Source of the DNA: Pectobacterium punjabense
GTDB taxonomy: Bacteria > Pseudomonadota > Gammaproteobacteria > Enterobacterales > Enterobacteriaceae
Reading direction: 5' to 3'
Assembly (NCBI RefSeq): GCF_012427845.1
Contig: NZ_CP038498.1
Coordinates: forward strand, 3,348,001-3,412,000
Length of the DNA: 64,000 nt
Shown: positions 1 to 8,521 of the stretch, in pieces
How the letters are laid out: each line of letters opens with the position of its first letter
Numbering within the stretch: the first letter of the stretch is position 1
Made by a program: the position numbers and the translations under genes
The notes under the pieces: generated by a model
Databases searched by the model: none
Seen by the model: only the letters and a program-made list of their open reading frames with translations
What the model was told of the DNA's origin: nothing

Positions 1-734
1 TGGGCAGGCTGGCACAGGATTTCAATCAGCTTGCCAACACGCTGGAAAAAAATGAACAGTCTCGCCGCGCGTTTATGGCTGATGTATCCCACGAGCTGCG
101 CACGCCGCTGGCAGTGCTACGCGGTGAATTGGAAGCCTTGCAGGATGGTGTACGCAAGCCCGACGCGCACTCTCTGCATTCGCTTCAGTCGGAAGTCGCA
201 ACGCTCACCAAACTGGTAGACGATCTGCACCAGCTCACCTTGTCCGATCGCGGGGCGCTGGCCTACCGCAAAACGTCCGTAGACGTTGTGCAAACCCTGC
301 ATATTGCTATCGCTGCATTTCATGCACGTTTCCAAAAAAAGCAGATCGCGCTCACCACCGATTTACCCGATCAGGCTGGCGTTTTTGGTGACTCAGATCG
401 GTTAAGTCAGTTATTTAATAATTTGCTGGAAAATAGCCTGCGCTATACCGATGAACAGGGCCAATTGACCATTTCACTGGTTCAGCGACATAAGTGCTGG
501 GCTATTATCTGGCAGGACAGCGCCCCTGGCGTAACCGATGAGCAGCTCATACTGATTTTCGAGCGTTTCTATCGGGCGGAAAGCTCGCGCAACCGCGCCA
601 GCGGTGGAGCAGGTCTGGGGCTGGCTATCTGCAATAATATCGTTGAGGCACATAGCGGACGGCTGTATGCTGAACATTCGCCATTAGGGGGAGTGATGAT
701 TACCATCGAGCTTCCATCGCACGTTCCTGATTAA
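1..734 (+). CDS. baeS: Sensor histidine kinase BaeS, C-terminal part (cut by window edge)
   Basis: This is the catalytic end of the inner-membrane envelope-stress kinase that phosphorylates BaeR. The reading frame is open from the first full codon, so the sensor and membrane segments lie outside the window. Visible are the end of a HAMP-like helix, the H-box (VSHELRTPL, phospho-accepting His about 28 residues into the fragment), the N-box (NNLLENSLRYTD) and the glycine-rich ATP lid (GGAGLGLAI). It is followed 36 bp later by a BaeR-type regulator, which fixes the identity. In relatives the pair follows the mdtABC efflux genes, which would lie just upstream. The assignment to BaeS rather than another kinase rests mainly on the strong match of its partner to BaeR. 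Confidence 0.92.
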   Translation, partial: GRLAQDFNQLANTLEKNEQSRRAFMADVSHELRTPLAVLRGELEALQDGVRKPDAHSLHSLQSEVATLTKLVDDLHQLTLSDRGALAYRKTSVDVVQTLHIAIAAFHARFQKKQIALTTDLPDQAGVFGDSDRLSQLFNNLLENSLRYTDEQGQLTISLVQRHKCWAIIWQDSAPGVTDEQLILIFERFYRAESSRNRASGGAGLGLAICNNIVEAHSGRLYAEHSPLGGVMITIELPSHVPD

Positions 735-770
735 ACGCCACGCTAAGCGAAACTGAAGATAAACAGAGCC

Positions 771-1499
771 ATGACAACCGCACCCGATTTCGCTATGACG
801 TCACCCATTTTGATCGTCGAAGATGAGCCCAAGTTGGGGCAACTGCTGGTAGATTACCTTCAGGCCGCAGACTATGCCACGCACTGGCTGCCAAATGGCA
901 ATGACGTCGTTGAGTGGGTGCGACAGCATTCTCCTTCACTCATTCTGCTGGATTTAATGCTGCCGGGCTGTGACGGCCTGACCCTCTGTCGCACCATCCG
1001 TCAGTTTTCCAACGTGCCAATTATCATGGTCACCGCCCGCAGTGAAGAGATCGACCGCCTGCTGGGGCTGGAAATTGGTGCTGATGACTATATTTGTAAG
1101 CCTTTCAGCCCGCGTGAAGTCGTCGTGCGTGTCAGAACGCTACTGCGCCGCTGCGGCTGGCAGAACGACGGCCTGAAAGCCGCAGAGAAAAGCGAAACAG
1201 CGCTGTTGATTGATAAAAGCGGCTTTCAGGCCAGCTATCTGGGGCAGAACCTTGACCTGACGCCCGCGGAGTTTCGTCTGCTCAAGACCCTCTCCACTGA
1301 ACCGGGTAAAGTGTTTTCACGCGAGGCGCTGCTGGATAAGCTTTACGACGATTATCGTGTCGTGACCGATCGCACCATCGATAGTCACATCAAAAACCTA
1401 CGCCGCAAACTAGAACAGCTGGATGAAGAAACCTCATTTATCCGCACGGTGTACGGCATCGGCTATCGCTGGGAAGCCGCCCCCTGCAATGAGGTATAA
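771..1499 (+). CDS. baeR: Response regulator BaeR (OmpR family)
   Basis: This is a DNA-binding response regulator that activates efflux and envelope-stress genes when phosphorylated by BaeS. The 242 residues contain an N-terminal receiver domain (start [11 protein letters not shown]; acceptor Asp in LLDLMLP; conserved Lys in [10 protein letters not shown]) and a C-terminal winged helix ([10 protein letters not shown] through [14 protein letters not shown] and VYGIGYRWE). The closeness to E. coli BaeR, including the long [15 protein letters not shown] stretch, supports the name. ATG at 771 gives an N-terminal tail like that of E. coli; a second ATG at 795 is possible. It lies 36 bp after baeS, so the two are probably one transcript. 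Confidence 0.95.
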   Translation: MTTAPDFAMTSPILIVEDEPKLGQLLVDYLQAADYATHWLPNGNDVVEWVRQHSPSLILLDLMLPGCDGLTLCRTIRQFSNVPIIMVTARSEEIDRLLGLEIGADDYICKPFSPREVVVRVRTLLRRCGWQNDGLKAAEKSETALLIDKSGFQASYLGQNLDLTPAEFRLLKTLSTEPGKVFSREALLDKLYDDYRVVTDRTIDSHIKNLRRKLEQLDEETSFIRTVYGIGYRWEAAPCNEV

Positions 1500-1520
1500 A
1501 TCCAACCGTCTTATGATGTT

Positions 1521-2174
1521 ATGGAGCCTAATTTGAACGGACCCGATCCTGATAACCGCCACCCGATGGCCGGTTTCCCCCAAGTGTGTTTTATCAAGAA
1601 TATTGTCGCCAACCCGAATATTAACATTGGCGACTACACCTATTATGACGATCCCGACGGCGCGGAAAATTTCGAAAAAAATGTGCTTTATCACTATCCG
1701 TTCATCGGCGATAAATTAATCATCGGTAAGTTCTGCGCTATTGCGCGTGGTGCAAAATTTATCATGAACGGGGCTAATCATCGGCTTTCCGGCCTGTCGA
1801 CTTATCCATTCCAGATTTTTGGCAACGGTTGGGAAAAAGTAACACCTAAACCAGAAGATTTACCTTACAAAGGCGACACCGTGATCGGCAATGATGTCTG
1901 GATTGGCTATGATGCGCTGATCATGCCCGGTGTTCATATCGGAAATGGTGCCATTATTGCCTCACGCGCCGTGGTCACCGCCGATGTGCCTGCCTATACG
2001 GTCGTCGGCGGCAATCCGGCAAAAATCCTTAAAGCCCGTTTTGCGCCAGATGTCATCAATACACTGGAAACGCTGAGCTGGTGGGACTGGCCGATAGAAA
2101 AAATCACACGCCATCTGGATATCATCGCAGCGGGTGATATTGACGCACTGCAAGCCAGCCATCAGTCAGAATAA
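1521..2174 (+). CDS. Vat/CatB-like xenobiotic O-acetyltransferase
   Basis: This is a left-handed beta-helix acetyltransferase of 217 residues, related to virginiamycin (streptogramin) acetyltransferases and type B chloramphenicol acetyltransferases, which move acetyl from acetyl-CoA to a hydroxyl of the drug. Hexapeptide repeats are visible (for example [16 protein letters not shown] and [31 protein letters not shown]). The conserved NHR segment (GANHRLSG) carries the expected catalytic His. The C-terminal WWDWP motif is typical of this group. It begins 21 bp after baeR and may be read from the baeSR transcript. Chromosomal members are common in environmental bacteria and often give little resistance, so the true substrate is unknown. 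Confidence 0.85.
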   Translation: MEPNLNGPDPDNRHPMAGFPQVCFIKNIVANPNINIGDYTYYDDPDGAENFEKNVLYHYPFIGDKLIIGKFCAIARGAKFIMNGANHRLSGLSTYPFQIFGNGWEKVTPKPEDLPYKGDTVIGNDVWIGYDALIMPGVHIGNGAIIASRAVVTADVPAYTVVGGNPAKILKARFAPDVINTLETLSWWDWPIEKITRHLDIIAAGDIDALQASHQSE

Positions 2175-2228
2175 CCGCCTTTCATTGCCCACCAATCCAT
2201 TTCCCACGAAGAAGAGGCTTTCACGATA

Positions 2229-2780
2229 ATGACTGCGCTATTTTCCGAAACCACCAAAATCGAAACACCTCGCCTACTGCTACGCCCGCTCTATCGTGAT
2301 GATGCACCCGCACTGTTCGCTTTTATGTCCGATCCGGTCGTGATGCGTTTCTGGAATCACCCGCCCTGGCAGCACATCGAGCAGGCGCATGACGCGATTG
2401 ACGAATACTGGAGCGCGCTGTGCGCCGGGCAATACATGAAGCTGGGTCTGGAAGCCAAAGCAAGCGGCGAACTGATCGGCACCTGCGTGCTGTTCAATCT
2501 TGAGATTGGCTCTAAACGCGCAGAGATTGGCTACTGCCTGGCAGCAAGCGCACAAGGAAAAGGCTATATGGCGGAGGCGCTCTCTGCCCTGCGGGATTTT
2601 GCCTTTGAAACGGCGGGTCTAAGCCGATTGGAGGCCGAAATCGATCCCCGCAATGTGGCTTCAGCCAAATCGCTGGAACGACTGGGATTCACGCAAGAAG
2701 GGTTATTAAGGCAGCGTTGGATCGTAGACGGCGAAGTGTCTGATTCTGCGCTCTACGGCTTGCTGGCGGCAGAACGTTAA
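2229..2780 (+). CDS. GNAT N-acetyltransferase, RimJ/RimL-like
   Basis: The 183-residue protein is a single GNAT domain. It begins with the ETPRLLLRPL strand typical of RimJ/RimL-type enzymes, has the acetyl-CoA loop in YCLAASAQGKGYMAEA and ends with the NVASAKSLERLGF helix. Such enzymes acetylate protein N-termini, amino acids or small amines, and the substrate cannot be read from the sequence. It follows the Vat-like gene on the same strand after a 54 bp gap with a purine-rich stretch (gaagaagagg) ahead of the ATG. An acetyl-transfer neighbourhood downstream of baeR is therefore seen, but shared function is inference. Confidence 0.85.
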   Translation: MTALFSETTKIETPRLLLRPLYRDDAPALFAFMSDPVVMRFWNHPPWQHIEQAHDAIDEYWSALCAGQYMKLGLEAKASGELIGTCVLFNLEIGSKRAEIGYCLAASAQGKGYMAEALSALRDFAFETAGLSRLEAEIDPRNVASAKSLERLGFTQEGLLRQRWIVDGEVSDSALYGLLAAER

Positions 2781-3029
2781 TCGCCATTTTCCTATGCCAG
2801 TCAAAAATACTGTCCGACTTAATGAAAATTTTGTCATTTTTTCTTTTCCCACGGCTGTTACCATTTCAAGCCTACAATAATGACAGGTATCCATCCGCAT
2901 CCTATGCGGGTACAGGTCACCTGCAACACCATTGATTTTTTAACGCCATTGATTTTGAAAACAACGGTTCTTCCAAGCCATTGTTCTTCAAAAAAATGGG
3001 GCTTAAAAACAATAGACAGGGGAAAATGT

Positions 3030-3989
3030 ATGTCAGGTTTAGTTGATGGCAAATGGGTTAACGGCGATGTCGCGGCAGAAGAGATCAAAAATGGCGCGTT
3101 CCACCGTGAAGAGACCAAATTTCGGCAAACCGAGCTGGTGCCAGAGGCTGGGCGTTACCAGCTTTTTGTTTCTTATCTCTGCCCGTGGGCATCGCGCACG
3201 CTGATTTTCCGCAAGCTGAAAGGGCTGGAGAACATCATTTCGCTCTCAGTTGCCAACCCACGTATCGCCGATAACGGCTGGGAATTTGCAACGCCGCAGG
3301 ATGCTGGCGAGCACGCGGGGGAAATTCACTATCTGCACCAGTTGTACACCGCCAGCGTGCCCGACTATACCGGAAAGGTGTCGGTGCCTGTGCTGTGGGA
3401 TCGGGTAGAAGGCCGTATCGTTAACAACGAATCGGCGGATATCATCCGTATGCTGAACAGCGAATTTAACGATCTGACAGGCAACCACCTCGATTTTTAC
3501 CCGTCTGAACTGCGCGGTGAGATCGACCATTGGAACGAAACCGTGTACCACAACGTCAATAACGGCGTATATAAAACCGGGTTTGCTAAAACGCAGGAAC
3601 ACTATAACGATGCGGTCACCACACTCTTCGCCACGCTGGACGAGCTGGACGATCATTTAGGCAGCCATCGTTACATGTTGGGCGATACGCTGACCGAAGC
3701 CGACTGGCGTCTGTTTGTGACGCTGATACGTTTTGACGTGGCCTACCACGGCGCGTTCAAATGTAATCTGAAACGCATTGCCGACTATCCGCACTTATCA
3801 AATTACCTGCGCGAACTGTATCAGTGGCCGGGCATTGCGGAGACGGTCAATATCGACCATATCAAAGCAGGTTATTACGGTATTGCCTGGCTGAACCCGA
3901 CACAGATTGTGCCGGTTGGCCCACAGGTTGATTTATACCAGCCACACAACCGCGACACCCTCGGCACATCCCGTATCGCCACGCGTTAA
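3030..3989 (+). CDS. yqjG: Glutathionyl-hydroquinone reductase YqjG
   Basis: This is a glutathione transferase of the Xi class that removes glutathione from glutathionyl-hydroquinones. The 319-residue protein starts MSGLVDGKWVNGD, as family members do, and has the active-site Cys in LCPWASR, followed by the thioredoxin-like half (VPVLWD, NNESADIIRML) and the all-alpha GST C-terminal half. The frame is open back to 2880, but ATG at 3030 is chosen because it is preceded by an aggggaa ribosome site and matches the family start. A stem-loop with a T-rich tail follows at 4002. Confidence 0.93.
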   Translation: MSGLVDGKWVNGDVAAEEIKNGAFHREETKFRQTELVPEAGRYQLFVSYLCPWASRTLIFRKLKGLENIISLSVANPRIADNGWEFATPQDAGEHAGEIHYLHQLYTASVPDYTGKVSVPVLWDRVEGRIVNNESADIIRMLNSEFNDLTGNHLDFYPSELRGEIDHWNETVYHNVNNGVYKTGFAKTQEHYNDAVTTLFATLDELDDHLGSHRYMLGDTLTEADWRLFVTLIRFDVAYHGAFKCNLKRIADYPHLSNYLRELYQWPGIAETVNIDHIKAGYYGIAWLNPTQIVPVGPQVDLYQPHNRDTLGTSRIATR

Positions 3990-4001
3990 TACGGTGAGAT
4001 C

Positions 4002-4037
4002 TGGCCTGCTCGGTTTACGGCAGGCCATTCTTTATTT
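4002..4037 (+). terminator. Likely terminator of yqjG
   Basis: The arms TGGCCTGC and GCAGGCCA form an 8-bp perfect stem around a 10-base loop, followed by ttctttattt. It lies 13 bp after the yqjG stop and fits a rho-independent terminator. Confidence 0.7.
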
Positions 4038-4050
4038 AGGTCAAAAAAAA

Positions 4051-4064
4051 TTGATTTACGTCAA
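4051..4064 (+). promoter_or_regulatory. FNR-like site upstream of trhP
   Basis: The sequence TTGAT-TTAC-GTCAA matches 9 of 10 positions of the FNR half-sites TTGAT-N4-ATCAA. It lies about 120 bp before the trhP start. A possible -10 element (TAGAAT) sits at 4118-4123. If transcription starts near 4130, the site is centred about 72 bp upstream, which would suit class I activation. No experiment is visible here; this is a pattern match. Confidence 0.45.
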
Positions 4065-4185
4065 ACAATAGGCCCACGTTTCGTGTGTCGTCTACTGCAA
4101 TTTCCCCCTATTAGCGCTAGAATCCTCCGCCTTTACTGCTCCCGCCGCGGAGCAGCCTGACTTGTGATCAGAATCGAGAGATACC

Positions 4186-5547
4186 ATGTTTAAACCGGAA
4201 CTGCTTTCTCCGGCCGGTACGCTGAAAAATATGCGCTACGCCTTTGCCTATGGCGCGGACGCGATTTATGCCGGTCAACCTCGCTATAGCCTGCGCGTAC
4301 GCAATAACGAATTCAACCATCAGACGCTGGCGCAAGCCATTAACGAAGCGCATGAACTGGGCAAAAAATTCTACGTGGTCGTTAACATCGCACCGCACAA
4401 CGCCAAGCTGAAAACCTTCCTGCGTGACCTGCAACCCGTAATCGAAATGGGGCCGGACGCGCTGATCATGTCCGATCCGGGCTTGATTATGCTGGTGCGC
4501 GAAAACTTCCCACAGATCGACATTCACCTTTCCGTTCAGGCCAACGCGGTCAACTGGGCGACGGTGAAATTCTGGCAGCAGATGGGGCTGACTCGCGTGA
4601 TTCTGTCCCGCGAACTGTCGCTGGAAGAGATTGCGGAAATTCGTCAGAACGTCCCGGACATGGAACTGGAGATCTTCGTTCACGGTGCGCTGTGCATGGC
4701 CTACTCTGGCCGCTGCCTGCTGTCCGGCTACATCAACAAACGCGACCCAAATCAGGGAACCTGCACCAACGCCTGCCGCTGGGAATATAAGGTTCAGGAA
4801 GGTAAAGAGGACGAGGTCGGGAACATCGTCCATCAGCACGAACCAATCGCGGTGAAAAACGTTGAGCCCGCGCTGGGCATCGGCGAACCGACCGACAAAG
4901 TCTTTATGCTGGAAGAAAATCTGCGTCCCGGCGAGTACATGAGCGCATTTGAAGACGAGCACGGCACCTACATCATGAACTCCCGCGATCTGCGTGCGAT
5001 CCAACACGTTGAGCGCTTGACGCAAATGCAGGTTCATTCGCTGAAAATCGAAGGCCGCACCAAGTCATTCTATTATTGCGCTCGTACCGCACAGGTGTAT
5101 CGCCGCGCCATCGACGATGCTGTCGCGGGCAAGCCATTCGACCCAACATTGCTGGAAACGCTGGAAGGTTTGGCGCATCGTGGCTATACCGAAGGTTTCC
5201 TGCGCCGCCACGTGCATGAAGATTACCAGAACTACGACTACGGCTATTCCGTTTCCGATCGTCAGCAGTTTGTCGGCGAATTCACTGGCGTTCGCCGTGA
5301 TGGGCTGGCAGAAGTCGAAGTGAAGAACAAATTTTCCTGCGGCGACAGCGTGGAGATGATGACGCCAAACGGCAATATTCAATTCACCATCGAATCGATG
5401 CAGAATGCCAAAGGCCAACCGACCGAGGTTGCGCCGGGTAACGGCCATATCGTTTATCTGCCGGTGCCGGATGATGTCTCGCTAGACTACGCCCTATTGC
5501 TACGCAATCTGCCGGGCACTACCACGCGTAACCCTAACGCGGAATAA
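4186..5547 (+). CDS. trhP: tRNA hydroxylation protein TrhP (U32 family, formerly YegQ)
   Basis: This member of the U32 'peptidase' family is needed for 5-hydroxyuridine formation at the wobble base of several tRNAs; it is not thought to be a protease. The 453 residues match E. coli YegQ in length and along most of the sequence (start MFKPELLSPAGTLKNM). Four cysteines at 170, 177, 193 and 197 (ALCMAYSGRC, GTCTNAC) are the probable iron-sulfur ligands, and the C-terminal barrel follows. The small RNA gene cyaR lies just downstream, as in E. coli. Confidence 0.95.
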   Translation: MFKPELLSPAGTLKNMRYAFAYGADAIYAGQPRYSLRVRNNEFNHQTLAQAINEAHELGKKFYVVVNIAPHNAKLKTFLRDLQPVIEMGPDALIMSDPGLIMLVRENFPQIDIHLSVQANAVNWATVKFWQQMGLTRVILSRELSLEEIAEIRQNVPDMELEIFVHGALCMAYSGRCLLSGYINKRDPNQGTCTNACRWEYKVQEGKEDEVGNIVHQHEPIAVKNVEPALGIGEPTDKVFMLEENLRPGEYMSAFEDEHGTYIMNSRDLRAIQHVERLTQMQVHSLKIEGRTKSFYYCARTAQVYRRAIDDAVAGKPFDPTLLETLEGLAHRGYTEGFLRRHVHEDYQNYDYGYSVSDRQQFVGEFTGVRRDGLAEVEVKNKFSCGDSVEMMTPNGNIQFTIESMQNAKGQPTEVAPGNGHIVYLPVPDDVSLDYALLLRNLPGTTTRNPNAE

Positions 5548-5558
5548 ATCAGTCATAT

Positions 5559-5583
5559 CGCCGGATGTCCTGACCATCCGGCG
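5559..5583 (+). other. Stem-loop after trhP
   Basis: CGCCGGATG and CATCCGGCG form a 9-bp perfect stem with a 7-base loop 12 bp after the trhP stop codon. There is no T-tract behind it, so it may protect the 3' end of the mRNA or be a weak terminator. Confidence 0.45.
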
Positions 5584-5704
5584 ATGCCCTCTCAAGGCAG
5601 CGCGTTCTCACGGAATGTCCTCCATCATCACCGCTCCTCTGCCACAAATAAGTACGCTAATAGCCTGAGGGTATCGTTACAAAGCTCAGGGTTTTTAACG
5701 AATA

Positions 5705-5720
5705 TTAGAAACAGATCACA
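5705..5720 (+). promoter_or_regulatory. CRP site of cyaR
   Basis: TTAGA-N6-TCACA matches the CRP consensus TGTGA-N6-TCACA with a perfect right half and 3 of 5 bases in the left half. Its centre is 41.5 bp upstream of the predicted cyaR start at 5754, the position of class II CRP activation. The -10 hexamer TAGTAT sits at 5742-5747. CyaR is known to be CRP-activated in E. coli. Confidence 0.7.
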
Positions 5721-5753
5721 TCAATTCGCTGGTCTTGTGGTTAGTATTGCGTC

Positions 5754-5847
5754 GCTGAGAAAACATAGAACGAAAAATAAGCGTAGTGATACTACTAGGA
5801 ACCACCTCCTTGGCCAGCTCAATCTCCCTTGAGCTGGCTTTTCTTTT
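5754..5847 (+). ncRNA. cyaR: Small regulatory RNA CyaR (RyeE)
   Basis: CyaR is an Hfq-dependent small RNA that represses mRNAs such as ompX, luxS and nadE under CRP-cAMP control. The match to my memory of the E. coli RNA is clear: a similar 5' start (GCTGAGAAAACAT), the conserved seed block AGGAACCACCTCCTTGGCC and a terminal hairpin GCCAGCTCAA-TCTCCC-TTGAGCTGGC followed by a T-rich tail. The position directly downstream of trhP (yegQ) is also conserved. The stem bases differ from E. coli in a compensated way, which supports the RNA structure. The ends are estimated from the promoter and terminator. Confidence 0.9.
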
Positions 5848-5876
5848 TCTTCCGCCCACGTATTTCCCCACCGCAC

Positions 5877-6079
5877 ATATACCCTAAATAATTCGAGTTT
5901 CAGGCAGGCGGCAAGAGAAGGCATCCCGATGAGCTTACTCAGGTAAGTGATTCGGGTGACAAATCTGCCGGGAGCAGATTTGAACGCTGCTTGCAGCGGC
6001 CCTTTAGGGCGAGGCCCACGACGGGCCGAGTATTTAAGTGCTGCCAACGCACATGCAACTTGAAGTATGACGGGTATAT
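5877..6079. repeat. MITE-like palindromic repeat, copy 1 (long, composite form)
   Basis: The left end (ATATACCCTAAATAATTCGAG) and the right end (CTTGAAGTATGACGGGTATAT) form imperfect terminal inverted repeats shared with copies at 17065 and 43991. This copy is about 203 bp because it holds about 75-80 extra bases between the GGGTGA and GCCAACGCACATG blocks. The extra part carries several small hairpins (5961-5981, 5985-5998, 6013-6027). It has no open reading frame of its own. It fits a non-autonomous miniature element of ERIC type, but I cannot name a described family. Confidence 0.75.
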
Positions 6080-6173
6080 TCACCGACTCTTCTGATATCT
6101 GCCTACCAATTTAGTGTCTATGATTAACTGCAACGTTTCTGTATTAACAACATCGCAGCCAGAGAAAGACGAC

Positions 6174-7073
6174 ATGGAAAAAAATCCAATCACCCTGCTG
6201 ATTTTGAATGGGAAAAGTGCGGGTAATGAAGAACTTCGCGAAGCCATCGGTGAGCTACGCAAAGACGGCTATACGCTGCATGTCCGCGTGACCTGGGAAT
6301 ACGGTGATGCGAAGCGTTACGTGGAAGAGGCGATCCAGCTCAACGCGGATAATGTGATCGCTGCCGGAGGCGATGGCACCGTCAATGAAGTCGCTGCGGC
6401 ATTGGCCGTACAGCCGGAAGCGGTGCGTCCGTGTCTCGGGATTGTACCGTTAGGCACGGCCAACGATTTCGCCACCAGTTGTCAAATTCCGATGGAGATG
6501 CACAATGCGGTGACGCTGGCGATAAAAGGCCGTGCTACTGCGATTGATATCGCCAAAGTGAACGACACGCACTATTTCATCAACATGGCGACGGGCGGGT
6601 TCGCGACGCGCATTACCACGGAAACACCAGCCAAAATGAAAGCGGCACTGGGGAGCGCTTCTTACGTGCTACACGCGCTCTTTCGTATGGACATGCTGCA
6701 AGCCGAACGCTGTGAAATTCGCGGGCCGGATTTTCACTGGGAAGGCGATACGCTGGTTATCGCGGTGGGGAATGGCCGTCAGGCTGGCGGCGGACAGGAA
6801 CTTTGCCCGGAAGCGCTGATTAACGATGGGTTGTTGGAACTGAGCGTACTATCGGCAACCGAGTTACTGCCCAATATGCTTCAGGCCTGGTTTACTGGCA
6901 GCGAAAACCAGAACATGATTTCCGCTACCCTACCCTGGCTGGAGATCACCGCGCCAGACGATATGACATTTAATCTGGACGGCGAGCCGCTCACCGCCAA
7001 ACGATTCCGCATTGAGGTGCTTCCCGCAGCGATTCACTGTCGGCTACCGCCTCAGTGTTCGCTGCTGGAATAG
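6174..7073 (+). CDS. yegS: Lipid kinase YegS
   Basis: This is a diacylglycerol-kinase-fold enzyme; E. coli YegS phosphorylates phosphatidylglycerol in vitro. The 299 residues match the E. coli length. Visible are the nucleotide-binding [13 protein letters not shown] motif near residue 65, the PLGTANDFA motif, [26 protein letters not shown] and the C-terminal FNLDGEPL. The frame is open from 6114, but ATG at 6174 is preferred because the protein then begins like the family ([15 protein letters not shown]). It stands alone downstream of the repeat element. Confidence 0.93.
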   Translation: MEKNPITLLILNGKSAGNEELREAIGELRKDGYTLHVRVTWEYGDAKRYVEEAIQLNADNVIAAGGDGTVNEVAAALAVQPEAVRPCLGIVPLGTANDFATSCQIPMEMHNAVTLAIKGRATAIDIAKVNDTHYFINMATGGFATRITTETPAKMKAALGSASYVLHALFRMDMLQAERCEIRGPDFHWEGDTLVIAVGNGRQAGGGQELCPEALINDGLLELSVLSATELLPNMLQAWFTGSENQNMISATLPWLEITAPDDMTFNLDGEPLTAKRFRIEVLPAAIHCRLPPQCSLLE

Positions 7074-7101
7074 CGGCGCGTTTTAACTATTTCTGTTTCT
7101 A

Positions 7102-7509
7102 TTATTCCCGCTTCAGGCGATTACTGTTTGCCAGATACAGCGTCACAACCAGCAGCAGGATCGCCGCGGAATAGACCAGCGTATCCGACGGGCTTTTGTG
7201 ATCGACAATAATCAGGCGAATGATGGCGGTGATGCCGATGTAGATAAAATAGCGCAGTGGGAAGTGATAGCCGGACTGGAAATACTTCACGATCAGCGCA
7301 ATAAACTCAAAATAAAGGAAATAGATCACGATGCCTTCTATCAGCTGATAGGAGGAATCTTTCTCGTTGGAGATCAACAGCACCTTCGCCAGATGAAACG
7401 TTTCCTTGACTAAAAAAATCACCAGAATAGTCGCCAGCGCCAGCAGGCCGATATTGAGTATCGTCTGAAGCGCCTTGGCAGCCATTGCACTGCGAGCAGA
7501 ACCTGCCAT
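7102..7509 (-). CDS. psiE: Phosphate-starvation-inducible membrane protein PsiE
   Basis: The 135-residue inner-membrane protein has four hydrophobic helices and the family pattern [25 protein letters not shown] and [24 protein letters not shown]. coli psiE is induced by phosphate starvation through PhoB and repressed by CRP; the biochemical role is unknown. A GTGGGGATAAC ribosome site precedes the ATG. I did not find a convincing Pho box in the upstream 200 bp. It is convergent with yegS. Confidence 0.9.
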   Translation of the reverse strand: MAGSARSAMAAKALQTILNIGLLALATILVIFLVKETFHLAKVLLISNEKDSSYQLIEGIVIYFLYFEFIALIVKYFQSGYHFPLRYFIYIGITAIIRLIIVDHKSPSDTLVYSAAILLLVVTLYLANSNRLKRE

Positions 7510-7717
7510 ATGTTATCCCCACATCCTATTTCACATTAACACCAAGATTTCACAGCAAAGTAACCGGACGTTCACTCACTGTCTATGCCGAAGACGCTTA
7601 ATTTACTTTGAAATTACTGGCAAATGTGTCACGCAAAGTACAAGTCAATTTACTTATACCCGCCATATTTCAGGCGGCAGGAAGCCGGCAGTGTGAAGGA
7701 TTGAGGGCATATAATAT

Positions 7718-8521
7718 TTACCACCAGCGGTGGAAGTGATGAACGGGTCCGATACCGTGCCCAACCTCCAGCGTGTCGGCCTGCTGTAGCGCCTGCTGTA
7801 AATAGTCCTTAGCTACCTTAACCGTCTCACCCCAGCTAGCGTAACGTGGCCGCAGCGCCGCCAGCGCGGCAGACAGCGTGCAGCCGGTGCCATGCGTATG
7901 ACGCGTATTCACACGCGGGGAGCTAAAACGCTGCGGATCGGCCTGTCGGCTGAACAACCAGTCCGGGCTTTCCGCTTCACTGAGGTGCCCGCCTTTCATC
8001 AACACTGCCTGACAGCCCATCGCCAGCAGCGCTTCCCCCTGTTCTCGCATTTCCCGCTCGCTGGCGGCAGGCGACGTATTCAGCAGCGCGGCGGCCTCCG
8101 GCAGGTTGGGCGTAATCAGGGAAACCAGCGGCAGCAGCTCACGGCGGATCGACTCCACTGCTTCAGGCGCGAGCAGCGGGTCACCACTTTTCGCCAGCAT
8201 CACGGTATCTAACACCACAAAAGGAACCGCGTAATGACGCAGACGCTCGGCAACCGTTTCGACAATATCGGCCTGCGCCAGCATCCCAATCTTGGCGCTG
8301 TCGATACGCACATCGCTCAACACGGAATCCAGCTGCGCCGCGACAAAATCCGGTTCAATCCGGTAGACGGACTGTACGCCGCGCGTATTTTGCGCCACCA
8401 GCGCGGTAATGACCGACGTGCCATAAGCACCCAAGGCTGAAAACGCTTTTAAATCCGCCTGAATCCCCGCCCCACCGCTCGGATCGGTACCCGCAATCGT
8501 CAACGCATTGATACGTTTCAT
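7718..8521 (-). CDS. thiD: Hydroxymethylpyrimidine / phosphomethylpyrimidine kinase ThiD
   Basis: ThiD performs two phosphorylations that turn HMP into HMP pyrophosphate for thiamine synthesis. The 267-residue ribokinase-fold protein has the substrate loop [25 protein letters not shown]-type start, the [16 protein letters not shown] segment and the anion-hole/catalytic motif [13 protein letters not shown]. Its start codon overlaps the end of thiM by 4 bp, so translation is likely coupled. Together with the riboswitch this is a thiamine salvage operon. Confidence 0.95.
   Translation of the reverse strand: MKRINALTIAGTDPSGGAGIQADLKAFSALGAYGTSVITALVAQNTRGVQSVYRIEPDFVAAQLDSVLSDVRIDSAKIGMLAQADIVETVAERLRHYAVPFVVLDTVMLAKSGDPLLAPEAVESIRRELLPLVSLITPNLPEAAALLNTSPAASEREMREQGEALLAMGCQAVLMKGGHLSEAESPDWLFSRQADPQRFSSPRVNTRHTHGTGCTLSAALAALRPRYASWGETVKVAKDYLQQALQQADTLEVGHGIGPVHHFHRWW

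Noticed and set aside
2920-2960. Direct repeat CATTGATTTT before yqjG as an operator
   Set aside because: Two AT-rich copies 17 bp apart are seen, but no known regulator pattern fits and chance is likely.
4168-5037. 289-codon open frame on the minus strand
   Set aside because: It lies wholly opposite trhP, which is a strong family match. The translation is unlike any known protein and reflects codon bias of the real gene.
5584-6083. Frames of 82 and 120 codons around cyaR
   Set aside because: They overlap the CyaR RNA and the repeat element, whose conserved structure explains the sequence better.
7510-7717. Pho box upstream of psiE
   Set aside because: I looked for the CTGTCAT direct repeat expected for PhoB and found no convincing match.
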